In this document: piece by piece, positions 31,624-43,523 of the stretch
Layout of the letters: each line of letters starts with the position of its first letter
Numbering within the stretch: the stretch's first letter is position 1
Assembly: GCF_963675165.1 (NCBI RefSeq)
Contig: NC_087386.1
Coordinates: forward strand, 1,290,931 to 1,354,930
Reading direction: 5' to 3'
From: Halichondria panicea
Taxonomy: Eukaryota; Porifera; Demospongiae; Suberitida; Halichondriidae
DNA: 64,000 nucleotides
The notes under the pieces: model-generated
Seen by the model: only the letters and a program-made list of their open reading frames with translations
Told to the model about the DNA's origin: nothing
Databases searched by the model: none
Translations under genes and position numbers: made by a program

Positions 31624-34103
31624 CTAGGCATGTATTTCCTCATACACTAGAGAAGTAGGTCCACTGTTACTGTCCTTAGTTCCATCTCCACTGTTACTAG
31701 CCGGCGTGTTGCCATGGAGTAGGTCAGGAATGTAGTCATACTCTACACTCTGTTGGGCAATGGGTGGGGGCACACTCTCGTAGGAAGGGTTAGCAACCAG
31801 GTTAGCAACAGTTACAGCTGCTTTTCCATGCTTGATATTTCCATAAGCCTGGTTTGTTTTCAGGTCAATGTTTTCCGAGTCGATTGCAGAGAAACGATTA
31901 GTAAGATCGTTTGTTGGAATGTTTCCTTCTGATTGTCCATTTCTTTTCTTTCTCCGCGATGTACATGTAACCATAACAATCACTATAATGAGAATGAGTA
32001 CAACAATCACTCCAACTAGTGGACCAACGATTGCACCCAGCTGAGGGTCACTTGATCCAGGTGGGGGGTCAGTTGTGGGGGGCACGATGTCAGTGAAGCC
32101 TATAATTGCAGGTGTATTATTAATTGCACTGTTGGTGAGTTGTTCCTATAATTAGGGATTGTATTTTCAAGAATGGTAGTGAACACACATTATTATAACA
32201 ATAGCAATAGCATTACTGCTGGCATATGTGTTAATGCACACCATGGGATGTGATTGAAGGCACATATGCATGTACATGTACATAATTTGCAGTTTTACCT
32301 GTTACAGTAGCTGTACTGGTAGCAGTAGGTAGTGGCATAGTTGATGTATTGCAAACTGCATCTGTAGGAAAGAGAACAGTGAATAAATGTTCTCAATAGT
32401 CTGTTTAATAGATAGCTTACTGTTAACTTCAATACAGAGTGTCTGGAAGACACCGCTCATATCAGGTATCGTGCAGCAGTATTGTCCAATCAATACCAGA
32501 GGTGGGTCGGCACCTTCAGTACTAGGTTGATAATTGATTCGCACCAGACCAGTACCTCGATTCCTATAGATACGCGATTGTGGATTTGCATACATACCAG
32601 GTGCTGAAAATCCATTTATTGTCCAATCTCCGACTCCCCCGCCATTAGGATTGTCCACTGACCTGCAACAGTTGGGGTTGTTAGTAACACACACCAGGGC
32701 AGGACCCTCCACAGTGTCTGGTACTCCCACCATTGCTTTAGCTCCTGGTAGCTGCTCTCCAATGTCACTCAAACAAACTCGGCTGATACCCCTAGTCAGT
32801 TCCACACCCATAAACCTGATGGACACACCTGTATGAAATAACATTTATTTCAGTGCAGGTTGGCAGGTGATTTTCTACCCACTTGAAATGTTTTATCACC
32901 TGCTTGGAGCAGGTAAATATGTTACTTGCACCAATCACTCCCTAAATATTTGCATTTAAATTTCCTACTAGCAACTCCCACGCCGGTATATCACATGCAA
33001 AGGTATTGGTGAGTGTGGTTTCCTGGCATTGAAAGGTGAATATTACAACCCACGGAAATTTCTTCTGAGGCTTTTGAGCCAAAGAGTGAAATTTTCCTGC
33101 TACAATGACTACCGTATAGCGGGTATATTTCGAGGGTATAAATGTTCGCGGTTTTCGCGGATTAAGCCTGTACCGCGAAAATTTATACCCACGAAAATTT
33201 ATGAATAGTAGGCGTGTTCAGTATTATGGATTCAAGGCTAACGATGTGGAGGTACAGCTGCATGTTGATGTGCGCATGCGCCAAAAGGCTGGAACTCAGA
33301 CCACAAAAATAAAATCCGCGAAATCCTTTGTAGAGGTCCATGCGCAAAAATTTATACCCTCGAAATATACCCGCTATACGGTATATGTATAACAGTGTGT
33401 TTGCTTAGTCATGGATCAGTAACCACGATCATGTTGCACATAATAATACATGTTGTAAGATCTACTAGATTGTACATCGCACGATGTCACATGCGTCACA
33501 TGCCATAATTATGTAGAGATTGACTACTGTATAGCAGGTAATTTTCATGTGGATAAAATGTTTTTTAACTTGAACAGCGGTGATTTTCAGGAGTAAAATG
33601 CTTCATTACATGCACTGCATTGATGCGTTCCGGTAAACCACGCCTACATTTTCGTGGGTAACATTTCGCCGAGGTCAGTTGTTGGATATAGGGTTAAGGT
33701 TTGTAGCAACATTGAAGTTGCCACACTACATTCTTGAAAAAGTAAACCCCTGGGGGGGACCCCCAGACCCCCTGCGATATAAACGACCATTGTCTCGCTA
33801 CGGCCATTATGGTGCGGTCACAAGCGTTATTGCTAATCATCTCCTTAATATTTGGAACCACATTTTCACCCGCTTGGGCAAATTCCTGAAATACTTCTTT
33901 ATCAATAATCTCATATCCACACAAGAAGAGCTTATACCACAGTTATAGATCGATCTAGAGCCAGTTCATTCCACTAACAGTCACATGGTATGCAGTTTTT
34001 TTTACATCTATATGACCAATTTACCATTATGGGAGTTGACCATCCACATCGCCATGAGAACTGGCAAAACTCTGATCAACCATAGACTCGTTACAATAGC
34101 CAT
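31624..34103 (-). CDS. A4: Ig-like receptor-like protein, mosaic Ig exon, tail type 1
   Basis: Exons 34025-34103, 32421-32828, 32299-32361 and 31624-32099 give 341 residues. Its transmembrane/tail exon encodes the same protein as that of A2. The Ig exon is mosaic: its start (GVELTRGISRVCLSD) and 5' intron match A2/A5, but from about GVPDTVEG onward it matches C1 (GADPPLVLIGQYCCTIPD, IEVNS), as does the adjacent intron up to about 32363. This looks like gene conversion that replaced most of the Ig domain while leaving the tail. The first intron is about 1.2 kb and contains a CCGTATAGCG element at 33112-33381. Confidence 0.78.
33112..33381. mobile_element. CCGTATAGCG-family MITE, copy 3 (intact, TA-flanked)
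   Basis: Terminal repeats CCGTATAGCGGGTATATTTC and their complement extend about 40 bp, flanked by TA (33110-33111, 33382-33383). The 270-bp element sits in A4 intron 1. The homologous intron of A2 lacks it at the matching point, showing insertion after the duplication. Confidence 0.85.
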
Positions 34104-35180
34104 CGCTAAATAAAAGCACTCAGCTAGTTAAACATGCACATAACTGGCACTATACTGTGGTAGTAGTCTTCATACAGCTGTACAGTAGCTGTACGTTTAT
34201 ACTGGGGAATTGTTTGCCATACTTCTTTTAATAGTCAATTAGTATAATTATATGCCACATCGATTGCTCACTTTGAATGAAATCAAAACTTACATAGGAA
34301 ATCATTTAACCATGAATCACTAGTTGCCACGGTATTGTACGAACCGTTTAGCAAAACATTTCTCAGTTTTTGAGGCAGAGCAGTAAACGCAATTAATTAT
34401 TACAACCGCAAACATTTATTACAAATAGCCCGAATTTGCACTCGTGAACATTTTCCGCTATACGGTACTGGAAAATACACAATTGCATGCAACACTTAAC
34501 ACGGTTACTTACTATTGTAATAATTATGGGACCATTGATGTTGGACCAGCGGTCCCTCCAGAAGGCGCCACACCCCCAGTTCCCCGAGGCATCAGATGGA
34601 AGTTGAGGTGTGGAGAAGGGTCCAACTTGATATTATTGTATGTACTGCACTAGCTATATCAATGTCAAATAGAAATGCTACCAAGCAATATAGGTATATA
34701 GCCTTGTTCCCAACCGAGTTGTCTCTAAAATTTAACGCTAAATCGCCAACTTCGATCTACCGTATAGCGCGAAATTTTCGAGGGGCTTAATTTTGGTGGG
34801 TTAGAATCCTACACAAAAATTAAGTCCATGAAAATTGAGCTATAACATGCATAGTTTTAAAGGCGTGGCTTCCGGTAAGCAGTCATTCCACGAATATTGT
34901 GCAACGAAATAGCTTTTAGAGGCCAATCCACGAAATATATAGTGCCTCAAAAATTTCGCGCTATACGGGAAAAGTCGACCTATGAACGAGGCTAAGCAAT
35001 ACGTATAGTTCTAAGCTCTTGAAAGCGACATTTATACGCGTATGTAAAACTTAAAAACAACGAATTAGTTGCTAGGAAATGGATTACTAAGTGGAATGTT
35101 GTACCCTTTAAACAAAAACAAACTGCTATTGTGATGAAAGTAAACATTACAAGCACTTGTTTGTGTACAATGTACTGAAG
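34104..35180. other. Intergenic between B2 and A4
   Basis: Similar to 24875-25957 and 42120-43523. Holds a CCGTATAGCG-type element (34760-34968) and a degenerate one near 34345-34465. No gene was seen. Confidence 0.55.
34760..34968. mobile_element. CCGTATAGCG-family MITE, copy 4
   Basis: Same element and same position relative to the B gene as 25524-25747, with small internal deletions. Non-coding. Confidence 0.72.
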
Positions 35181-36979
35181 CTAGGCAGGTATTTCCTCAT
35201 ACACTACAGAAGTAAGTCTACCGTTACTGTCCTCAGTCCCATCTCCACTGTTACTAGCCGGCGTGTTGCCATGGAGTAGGTCAGGAATGTAGTCATACTC
35301 TACACTCTGTTGGGTAATGGGTGGGGGCACACTCTCGTAAGAAGGGTTAGCAACCAGGTTAGCAACAGTTACAGCTGTTTCTCCATGCTCGATATTTCCA
35401 TAAGCCTGGTTTGTTTTCAGGTCAATGTTTTCTGAGTCAATTGCAGAGGAACGATTAGTAAGATTGTTCGTTGGAATGTTTCCTTCTGGTCTGTTTCTTT
35501 CTGCATTTCTTTTCTGTTTCCATAGTAAAACAATAACTAGAACGATAATGAGTACAACAATCATTCCAACTAGTGGACCAACGATTGCACCCAGCTGAGG
35601 GTCACTTGATCCAGGTGGGGGGTCAGTTGTGGGCGTCGGTGTTTGTTGCATTGTTGATGATAATCGATTCGATGAACTTGTTTTTTGAATTGAGGTAGTT
35701 GCTACAGTCGCAACAGGTGAGCTGAATAGGGTAGTGTCCATAGATGACATCATTGGAACAAATGTTGAGATAATTATTGAGGATGGTTTGTTTTCAGGTC
35801 AATGTTTTCTGAGTCGATTGCAGAGGACCGATTAGTAAGATTGTTCGTTTGAATGATTCCTTCTGGTCTGTTCCTTTCTGCATTTCTTTTCTGTTTCCAT
35901 AGTAAAACAATCACTATAATGAGAATGAGTACAACAATCACTCCGACTAGTGGACCAACGATTGCACCCAGCTGGGGGCCAGGTGGGGGGGGAAGCTGTG
36001 GGGGGCACAGTGTCAGTGGGGGGGTCAGTTGAGAAGTCAGTGAAGCCTATAGGTGTAACTGTAGGTGTGGGTGTCGCTGTTAGTTGCATTGTTGATAATC
36101 GATACGATGAACTTGTTTTTTGAATTGGGGCAGTCGTCACAGTCACAACAGGTGAGCTGAATAGGGTAGTGTCCATAGATGACATCATTGGAACAAATGT
36201 TGAGATAATTATTGAGGATGGTGAGGGTTGTTGAGGGGTTGAGGTGACAGCTGGTGATGGAGGAGATGAGGTGACTTCATTGGGGATGGTAATAGTTGTG
36301 TTACTGAATCTAGCCTCAGCTATGTAGATGTCAGTGTTACTGTCTCCTTGTTCAAATTCAAACTCAATGTAATAGGTTTGGAAATTTACATTTGCATTTG
36401 CTTGAATAACAATTGCTGTCACAGAATTACAGTTCAGATCACCTCCAGTTGTTACATAGTTTCCTATTTGTGTTGCAACTATAGGATTGAAGGTTGGGTA
36501 GAGAATGGACTCCCACACATTGATGGTACGAATGTCAGTACCCAGTGTTGCACAGTTAAACAGTTTCAGTTCAACTCCTCTGAGCATGAATCCAGTATTC
36601 CAGTTAAATCCAATAATTACTTGAGTCTCCCCACTTCTACTGATAGTAAAGAAATGTCTCGCCCAAGTTAGCTCAGTGGTGACCACACTAGTGGGATACA
36701 CCCCATCGATGAGAGTTGAAGTAAAGGGTACGCCATCAGAACATAGACAAATGTTATTCACATTATCCACACAGTTTTGAAGGCAGCCTCCATTAGCATC
36801 AGACCCATTCAGTGACATAAGACCAGCAGGTAGAGTATGTTCATCTGGACGAATAAACCCTCCTATTAAAATAAAGTACAAGTATATGTACCGGGTATAT
36901 GACTAATTGTGTATTACTAACCTTTAGCACTCGTTAGGATGACATACAGCAAGAAATGAATCTTTATAGTGAGTTTCAT
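35181..36979 (-). pseudogene. B2: frameshifted chimera of two B genes
   Basis: Signal-peptide exon 36922-36979 and a long exon starting at 36862. The B ectodomain, stalk and beginning of the transmembrane region are intact down to a poly-C tract near 35991-35998, where one extra base compared with B3 shifts the frame; translation then stops at 35832. At about 35790 the tail (up to DLKTN) is joined directly to a second B stalk (IIISTFVPMMSSMDTT), which runs through a second transmembrane segment and a complete tail type 1 ending VYEEIPA at 35181. The locus is therefore an unequal-crossover product with two transmembrane/tail modules, the first out of frame. Confidence 0.75.
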
Positions 36980-37198
36980 TTTTCTAATTTCTTAATGCAG
37001 TCTCTCTCACACTAGATCTACCTAATTAGCCTCACCTTCTGATTTCTCAACTGTTTGTGTAAACATTTGTCATGGATGCATAAACATACATATTTAATCA
37101 AGATGAATAACACAATTGAATCCACGTCATAATTATGTGGTCACAAAAACAGTGAATTCGCTAAAAGTATGCATAGCACTTAAAAGTGGGAGTCAGTT

Positions 37199-39071
37199 TC
37201 ATGATATCTCCTGGTACACCTCACTGGACACAACTCCTTCACTGTCGTCCATAGCACTCGTTTGAGCACCTGGAGGGTGGCCTTGGAATAGGGTGTTTGG
37301 TATGTAATCATACAGTTCAGTAGTTTGTCCAGCCTCCTGTGACATTGCCTTGTTTTGAGCTTCTCTAGCTTTCCCATACGCCTGGTTATCATTCAGATCA
37401 ATGTCTGTAGCAATCGCTTGTACTACATCTTGTGTTCCCATTACATCATGTGATTGTTTGGCTCTCTTGTACTTGTAGAACAGCAGTATAACGAGGCTAA
37501 TTAGAAGTAGAATTATTATACTCAGTATTGCCACAATTCCAGCCAGTATGAACGTGGCAGGTGATTTGTTAGCACAAGCTGGAGTTGTAGTTGGATTTTC
37601 TGTAGTAGAATCAGTAGTAAGTTCTTCTGTAAGTGTTTGTAGGATCATGCATATCAAGAGAATGGTAGTGAAAGTACATTAATTTTATAACAATAGCATT
37701 ACTGCTGGTTTATGCTATAATGGTGTTATTTCTTTATTTAGCTATAGATAAGTTATATATGGTGAAGGCATATACCTATATCTAGCTTGTACATTTAATT
37801 TGAAGCTTTCATGCACGTAACGTAAGTACGTACCTGGAAGTTGGTTACTAACACTTGAGTTGCACATTGTGTCATCTGTATGTAGGAAAGAGAAGAGTGA
37901 GTAAATGTTCTATGATCTGTTTAATAGATATGGCTCACTGTTAACTTCAACACAGAGTTCCTGGAAGACACCGCTCATATCAGGTATCGTGCAGCAGTAT
38001 TGTCCAATCACTCCCACAGCATCTTCAATGCCAGATTGAGCATTAATTCGCACCAGACCAGTACCTCGATTCCTATAGACGCGAGCTAGTGGTACTGCAT
38101 TAATACCAGGTGCTGGAAATCCATTTATTGTCCAATCTCCGACTCCCCCGCCATTAGGATTGTCCACTGGCCTACAACAGTTGCGGTTGTTAGTGACACA
38201 CACCAGGGCAGGACCCTCCACTGTGTCTGGTACTCCCATCGTTGCATTAGCTCGTGATGGCTGCTCTCCAATGTTACTCAGACAAACTTGACTGATACCG
38301 CTGGTCAGTTCTTGCCCCATCAACCTAATGGACACACCTGTATGGAATGAAATAGTCTTAGTCTTCATTTCAGCACGGGTTAGCAGGGGATTTTCCACCC
38401 ACTGAAATGTTCTGTCACCTGGTACTTGGACCTGTAAATCATCCGCTTAACATTTTTGTACATCTACAATGACAATGTGCATTTCGATGGTATAACAATG
38501 AGTTTGCTTAGTCATGGATCAGTAACCACGATCATGTTACAGATACACTAGCTAGGTGCATGGTACATTGAAATGTACAATGTCACATGTTCCGTGCACA
38601 GGTTGTTGAGGTTTGACAACTATGGCCGGAATATAGGGTTAAAGTTTTGCAGTTGCCACTAATTTTTGTCCTCAAAATTCAGGAAATCATTCTCATGCAA
38701 AGTAACCTTACAAATGGGCCCCCAGACCCTCGACTGCGCTAAATCAATTGCTACAGCCATTGGGGCCCGGTCACAAGCGTCTAATGCTAATCACCCCTTA
38801 AGATTTGGAAACTACATTGGGGTATTCAAAGAATAGGTTCACATCCAAACAAGACTTTATAGTAGTGAACAGTTAGAGCCAGTCTATTCCACTAACAGTC
38901 ACATCACTCATAATTATGGTACACTGATGTATGCTATAAATTATACATACCAGGGTACATGCATGTAGATCTTGAGTATGATACCAAATTACCATTCTTG
39001 GAGTTTACCATCCACATCATTATGAAAAAGGGCAAAACTCTGATCAACCATAGACTCTTTACAGTAGCCAT
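37199..39071 (-). CDS. C2: Ig-like receptor-like protein, tail type 2, intact
   Basis: Exons 38993-39071 (signal peptide MATVKSLWLIRVLPFFIMMW), 37939-38337 (Ig-like), 37834-37875 (short linker) and 37199-37626 give 315 residues. Ig landmarks are ALVCVTNNRNCC, GDWTING, YRNRGTGLVRIN and GQYCCTIPD. The membrane-proximal part is TTPACANKSPATFILAGIVA, with a helix of about 25 hydrophobic residues and KYKRAKQSHDVMG. Tail type 2 has DNQAYGKAREA, ELYDYIPNTLFQG and C-terminal EVYQEIS. It shares motif order with tail type 1 but little other sequence, and lacks the NPSYESV site. B2 starts about 220 bp downstream. Confidence 0.78.
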
Positions 39072-39877
39072 CGCTATTAAAACCACTCAGCTAGTTATAT
39101 ACATATGAAACTGGCACTATACTGTGGTAGTAGTAGTAACAGATGTACAGTAGCTACTTGGAATTCTTGCCACTCTTCTTTAGTCACTTGGTAGATCTAT
39201 GCCACATTGATTGCTCCACATCCTCAATGAAACCGAAAATTAAACAGGAAACCATTTAACTATGAATCACTATATACTGTTTAGTTGCCGGGGAAAGAAC
39301 ATAATTATTAATTTTATTATCATTGTACAGAAAAGATCTGCCGTTATAGAGGACAATTTTCGTGAGGTGCAAAATTTCTCGTTTTTGATCGAGTGGTCAA
39401 CATGAACTGGGAGCACACACCTGCAAAGCTTTTGGTGGGTGTGATTTCCTGGCATGTTGAGCACTAACATTTCAACTGTGATAATTTATTCTGAGGGCTC
39501 TCAATCCAAATAGCCCAAATTTACATCGCGAACATTTCCCGCTATATGGTACTTGAAAACAATTGTAATACCAAAACAGTCTTATTGAATGGCATAGGAG
39601 CAGTCCTCACATAGAAGTTGTCGTGTCGAGAAGGGTCCAACTGGATATTGATATTGTACTGCACTATATCAATTAATGCAAATGAGCAAATCGTAGCTAT
39701 AAGCTCTTTGCTCATTTTGAAAGCGACATTTTATACACGTATGTAAATATAAAAACAACCAATTCATGACGTTAGGCAATGGATTACTAAGTGGAATGTT
39801 GTGCCTTCTTTTTTAAACGTGAATATTTATCATAAAAGTAAACATACAAGCACTTGTTTGTGTACAATGTACTTAAG
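39072..39877. other. Intergenic between A5 and C2
   Basis: Contains a small-protein exon relic around 39.58-39.65 kb and a degenerate inverted-repeat element ending GCTATATGGTAC near 39.55 kb. No gene was seen. Confidence 0.5.
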
Positions 39878-42119
39878 CTAGGCAGGTATTTCCTCATACA
39901 CTAGAGAAGTAGGTCCACCGTTACTGTCCTCAGTCCCGTCTCCACTGTTACTAGCTGGTGTGTTGTCATGGAGTAGGTCAGGAATGCAGTCATACTCTAC
40001 ACTCTGTTGGGAAATGGGTGGGGGCACACTCTCGTAGGAAGGGTTAGCAACCTGGTTAGTAACAGTTACAGCTGTTTCTCCATGCTTGATACTTCCATAA
40101 GCCTGGTTTGTTTTCAGGTAAATGTTTTCCGAGTTGATTGCAGAGGAACGATTAGTAAGATCATTCGTTGGAATGTTTACTTCTGATTGTCCATTTCTTT
40201 TCTTTCTCCGCGATGTACATGTAACCATAACAATCACTATAATGAGAATGAGTACAACAATCACTCCAACTAGTGGACCAACGATTGCACCCAGCTGGGG
40301 GTCACTTGATCCAGGTGGGGGGTCAGTTGTGGGGGGCACGATGTCAGTGAAGCCTATAATTGCAGGTGAATGTATTATTAATTGCACTGTTGGTGAGTTG
40401 TTCCTATAAATAGGGACTGTATTTCCAAGAATTAATGGTAGTGAACACACATTATTATAACAATAGCAATAGCATTACTGCTGGCATATGTGTTAATGCA
40501 CACCATGGGATGTGGTTGAAGGCACATATGCATGTACATGTACATAATTTGCAGTTTTACCTGTTACAGTAGCCGTACTGGTAGCAGTAGGTAGTGGCAT
40601 AGTTGATGTATTGCAATCTGCATCTGTACAACAATAATCGAGATAGATATAAGTGCATGTATCAATATCATCCCCCTGAGGTGTTATATAGGAATTTCAA
40701 ATGTTGTCAAATCACAACACACCATCGAGTGTAACATCAACACAGAGTGTCCGGATGACACCGCTCATATCAGGTATCGTGCAGCAGTATTGTCCAGTTA
40801 CACTTTGTAAGGGGTTGCCTTCAGCATTAGGTCGATAATTGATTCGCACCAGACCAGTACCTCGATTCCTATAGATGCGAAGTGGTGGGATTTGATTAAT
40901 ACCAAGTACTGTAAATCCATTTATTTTCCACTCTCCGACTTCCCCGCCATTAGGACTGTCCACTGCCCTGCAACAGTTGGGGTTGTCAGTGACACACACC
41001 AGGGCAGGACCCTCCACAGTGTCTGATATTCCTTGTAGCTGCTCTCCAATGTCACTCAAACAAACTCGGCTGATACCGCTAGTCAGTTCCACACCCATGA
41101 ACCTGATGGACACACCTGTATGAAATAACATTTATTTCAGTGCAGGTTGGCGGGTGATTTTCTACCCACTTGAAATGTTTTATCACCAGCTTGGAGCAGG
41201 TAAATATGTTACTTGCACCAATCACTCCCTAAACATTTGCATTTAAATTTCCTACTAGCAACTCCCACGCCGAAATATCACATGCAAAGGTATTGGTGAG
41301 TGTGGTTTCCTGGCATTGAAAGGCAAATATTACAACCCACGGAAATTTATTCTGAGGCTTTCGAGCCAAAGAGTGAAATGTTCCTGCTACATTGACTATG
41401 AGTATAACAGTGTGTTTGCTTAGTCCAGGGTCCAGTAACCACGATCATGTTGCACATAATAATACAATCATGTTGTAAGATTGTACATCACACGATGTCA
41501 CATGCTATAATTATGTAGGTTGTTGAGAATTGACTGCCGTATAGCAGGTGATTTTCATGTGGTAAAATTTTGTTTAATTTGAAGAGCGGTGATTTTCGTG
41601 AGTAAAATGCTTCATTACATGCACTGCATTGATGCATTCCGGTAAACCACGCCTACATTTTCGTGGGTAACATTTCGCCGAGGTCAGTTGTTGGATATAG
41701 GTTTGTAGCAACATTGAAGTTGCCACACTTCATTCTTGTAAAGTAACCCCTGGGGGGGACCCCCAGACCCCTCGCTATATAAACGACCTTTGTCTCGCTA
41801 CGGCCATTATGGTGCGGTCACAAGCGTTATTGCTAATCACCTCTTTAATATTTGGAATCACATTTTCACCCGCTTGGGCAAATTCCTGAAATACTTTTTT
41901 ATCATAAAGAATAGGTTCTCATATCCACACAAGAAGAGCTATAATTATACCACAGTTATAGATCGATCTAGAGCCAGTTCATTCCCCTATAACAGTCACA
42001 TAGTATGCAGTTTTTTTTTACATCTATATGACCAATTTACCATTCTGGGAGTTGACCATCCACATCGCCATGAGAACTGGCAAAACTCTGATCAACCATA
42101 GACTCGTTACAGCAGCCAT
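39878..42119 (-). CDS. A5: Ig-like receptor-like protein, tail type 1
   Basis: Exons 42041-42119, 40723-41115, 40561-40623 and 39878-40353 give 336 residues. Signal peptide MAAVTSLWLIRVLPVLMAMW. The Ig exon is shorter than in A2 near the start of the domain (DIGEQLQGISDTVEG). The juxtamembrane segment CTSRRKKRNGQ is shared with A2 and A4. Tail: NQAYGSI, NPSYESV, EYDCIPDLL (the second Tyr of YDYIP is Cys here) and VYEEIPA. That Tyr-to-Cys change removes one tyrosine of the doublet but leaves the ITAM-like Tyr position. Confidence 0.76.
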
Positions 42120-42697
42120 CGCTAAATAAAAGCACTCAGCTAATTAGACATGCACGTAACTGGCACTATACTGTGGTAGTAGTCTTTATACAGCTGTACA
42201 GTAGCTATATATATAGCTATAACTATGTCTATACTGGGGAATTGTTTGCCATACTTCTTTTAATAGTCAATTAGTATAATTATATGCCACATCGATTGCT
42301 CACTTTGAATGAAATCAAAACTTACACAGGAAATCATTTAACCATGAATTACTAGTTGCCACGGTATTGTACGAACCGTTTAGCAAAACATTGATCAACC
42401 ATAGACTCGTTACAATAGCCATCGCTAAATAAAAGCACTCAGCTAGTTAGACATGCACATAACTGGCACTATACTGTGGTAGTAGTCTTTATACAGCTGT
42501 ACAGTAGCTATATATATAGCTATAATTATGTCTATACTGGGGAATTGTTTGCCATACTTCTTTTAATAGTCAATTAGTATAATTATATGCCACATCGATT
42601 GCTCACCTTGAATGAAATCAAAACTTACACAGGAAACCATTTAACCATGAATCACTAGTTGCCACGGTATTGTACGAACCATTAGCAAAACATTTCT
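42089..42697. repeat. About 305-bp tandem duplication upstream of A5
   Basis: 42393-42697 repeats 42089-42392 closely. The unit includes the first codons of the A5 signal-peptide exon, so a truncated second ATG (near 42420) with part of the signal sequence lies upstream of A5. The duplicated block probably includes the A5 promoter. Confidence 0.75.
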
Positions 42698-43080
42698 CAG
42701 TTTTTGAGGCAGAGCAGTAAACGCAAATATTAGAACCGCAAATATTTATTACAAATAGCCCGAATTTGCACTCGTGAACATTTTCAGCTATACGGTACTA
42801 AACATACACAATTGCAACACTTATAGGGTCACTTACTATTGTAATGTGGGACCATTGATGTTGGAACCAGTGGTCCCTTCAGAAGGCGCCACACCCCCAG
42901 TTCCCCGAGGCATCAGATGGAAGTTGAGGTGTGGAGAAGGGTCCAACTTGATATTATTGTATGTACTGCACTAGCTATATCAATGTCAATTAGAAATGCT
43001 ACCAAGCAATATAGGTATATAGCCTTGTTCCCAACCGAGTTGTCTCTAAAATTTAACGCTAAATCGCCAACTTCGATCTA

Positions 43081-43304
43081 CCGTATAGCGCGAAATGTTC
43101 GAGGGGCTTAATTTTTGCGGATTTCGTGGGTTAGAATCCTACACAAAAATTAAGTCCATGAAAATTGAATTACCTGCTATAACATGCATAGTTTTAAAGG
43201 CGTGGCTTCCGGTAAACAGTCATTCCACGAACATTGTGCAACGAAATAGCTTTTAGAGGCCAATCCACGAAATATAAGTGCCTCGAAAATTTCGCGCTAT
43301 ACGG
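43081..43304. mobile_element. CCGTATAGCG-family MITE, copy 5
   Basis: Third co-duplicated copy of the element at 25524-25747, downstream of B3. Termini CCGTATAGCG and CGCTATACGG. Confidence 0.74.
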
Positions 43305-43523
43305 GAAAAGTCGACCTATGAACGAGGCTAAGCAATACGTATAGTTCTAAGCTCTTGAAAGCGACATTTATACGCGTGTGTAAAACTTAAAAACAACGAA
43401 TTAGTTGCTAGGAAATGGATTACTAAGTGGAATGTTGTACCCTTCAAACAAAAACAAACTGCTTTTGTGAATTATCATAAAAGTAAACATTACAAGCACT
43501 TGTTTGTGTACAATGTACTTAAG

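Noticed and set aside
33679-33948. Small open frames on both strands around 33.7-33.9 kb
   Set aside because: The region is intron sequence repeated in A2, A4 and A5 (24.5, 33.8, 41.8 kb), and the frames are not consistently maintained between copies.
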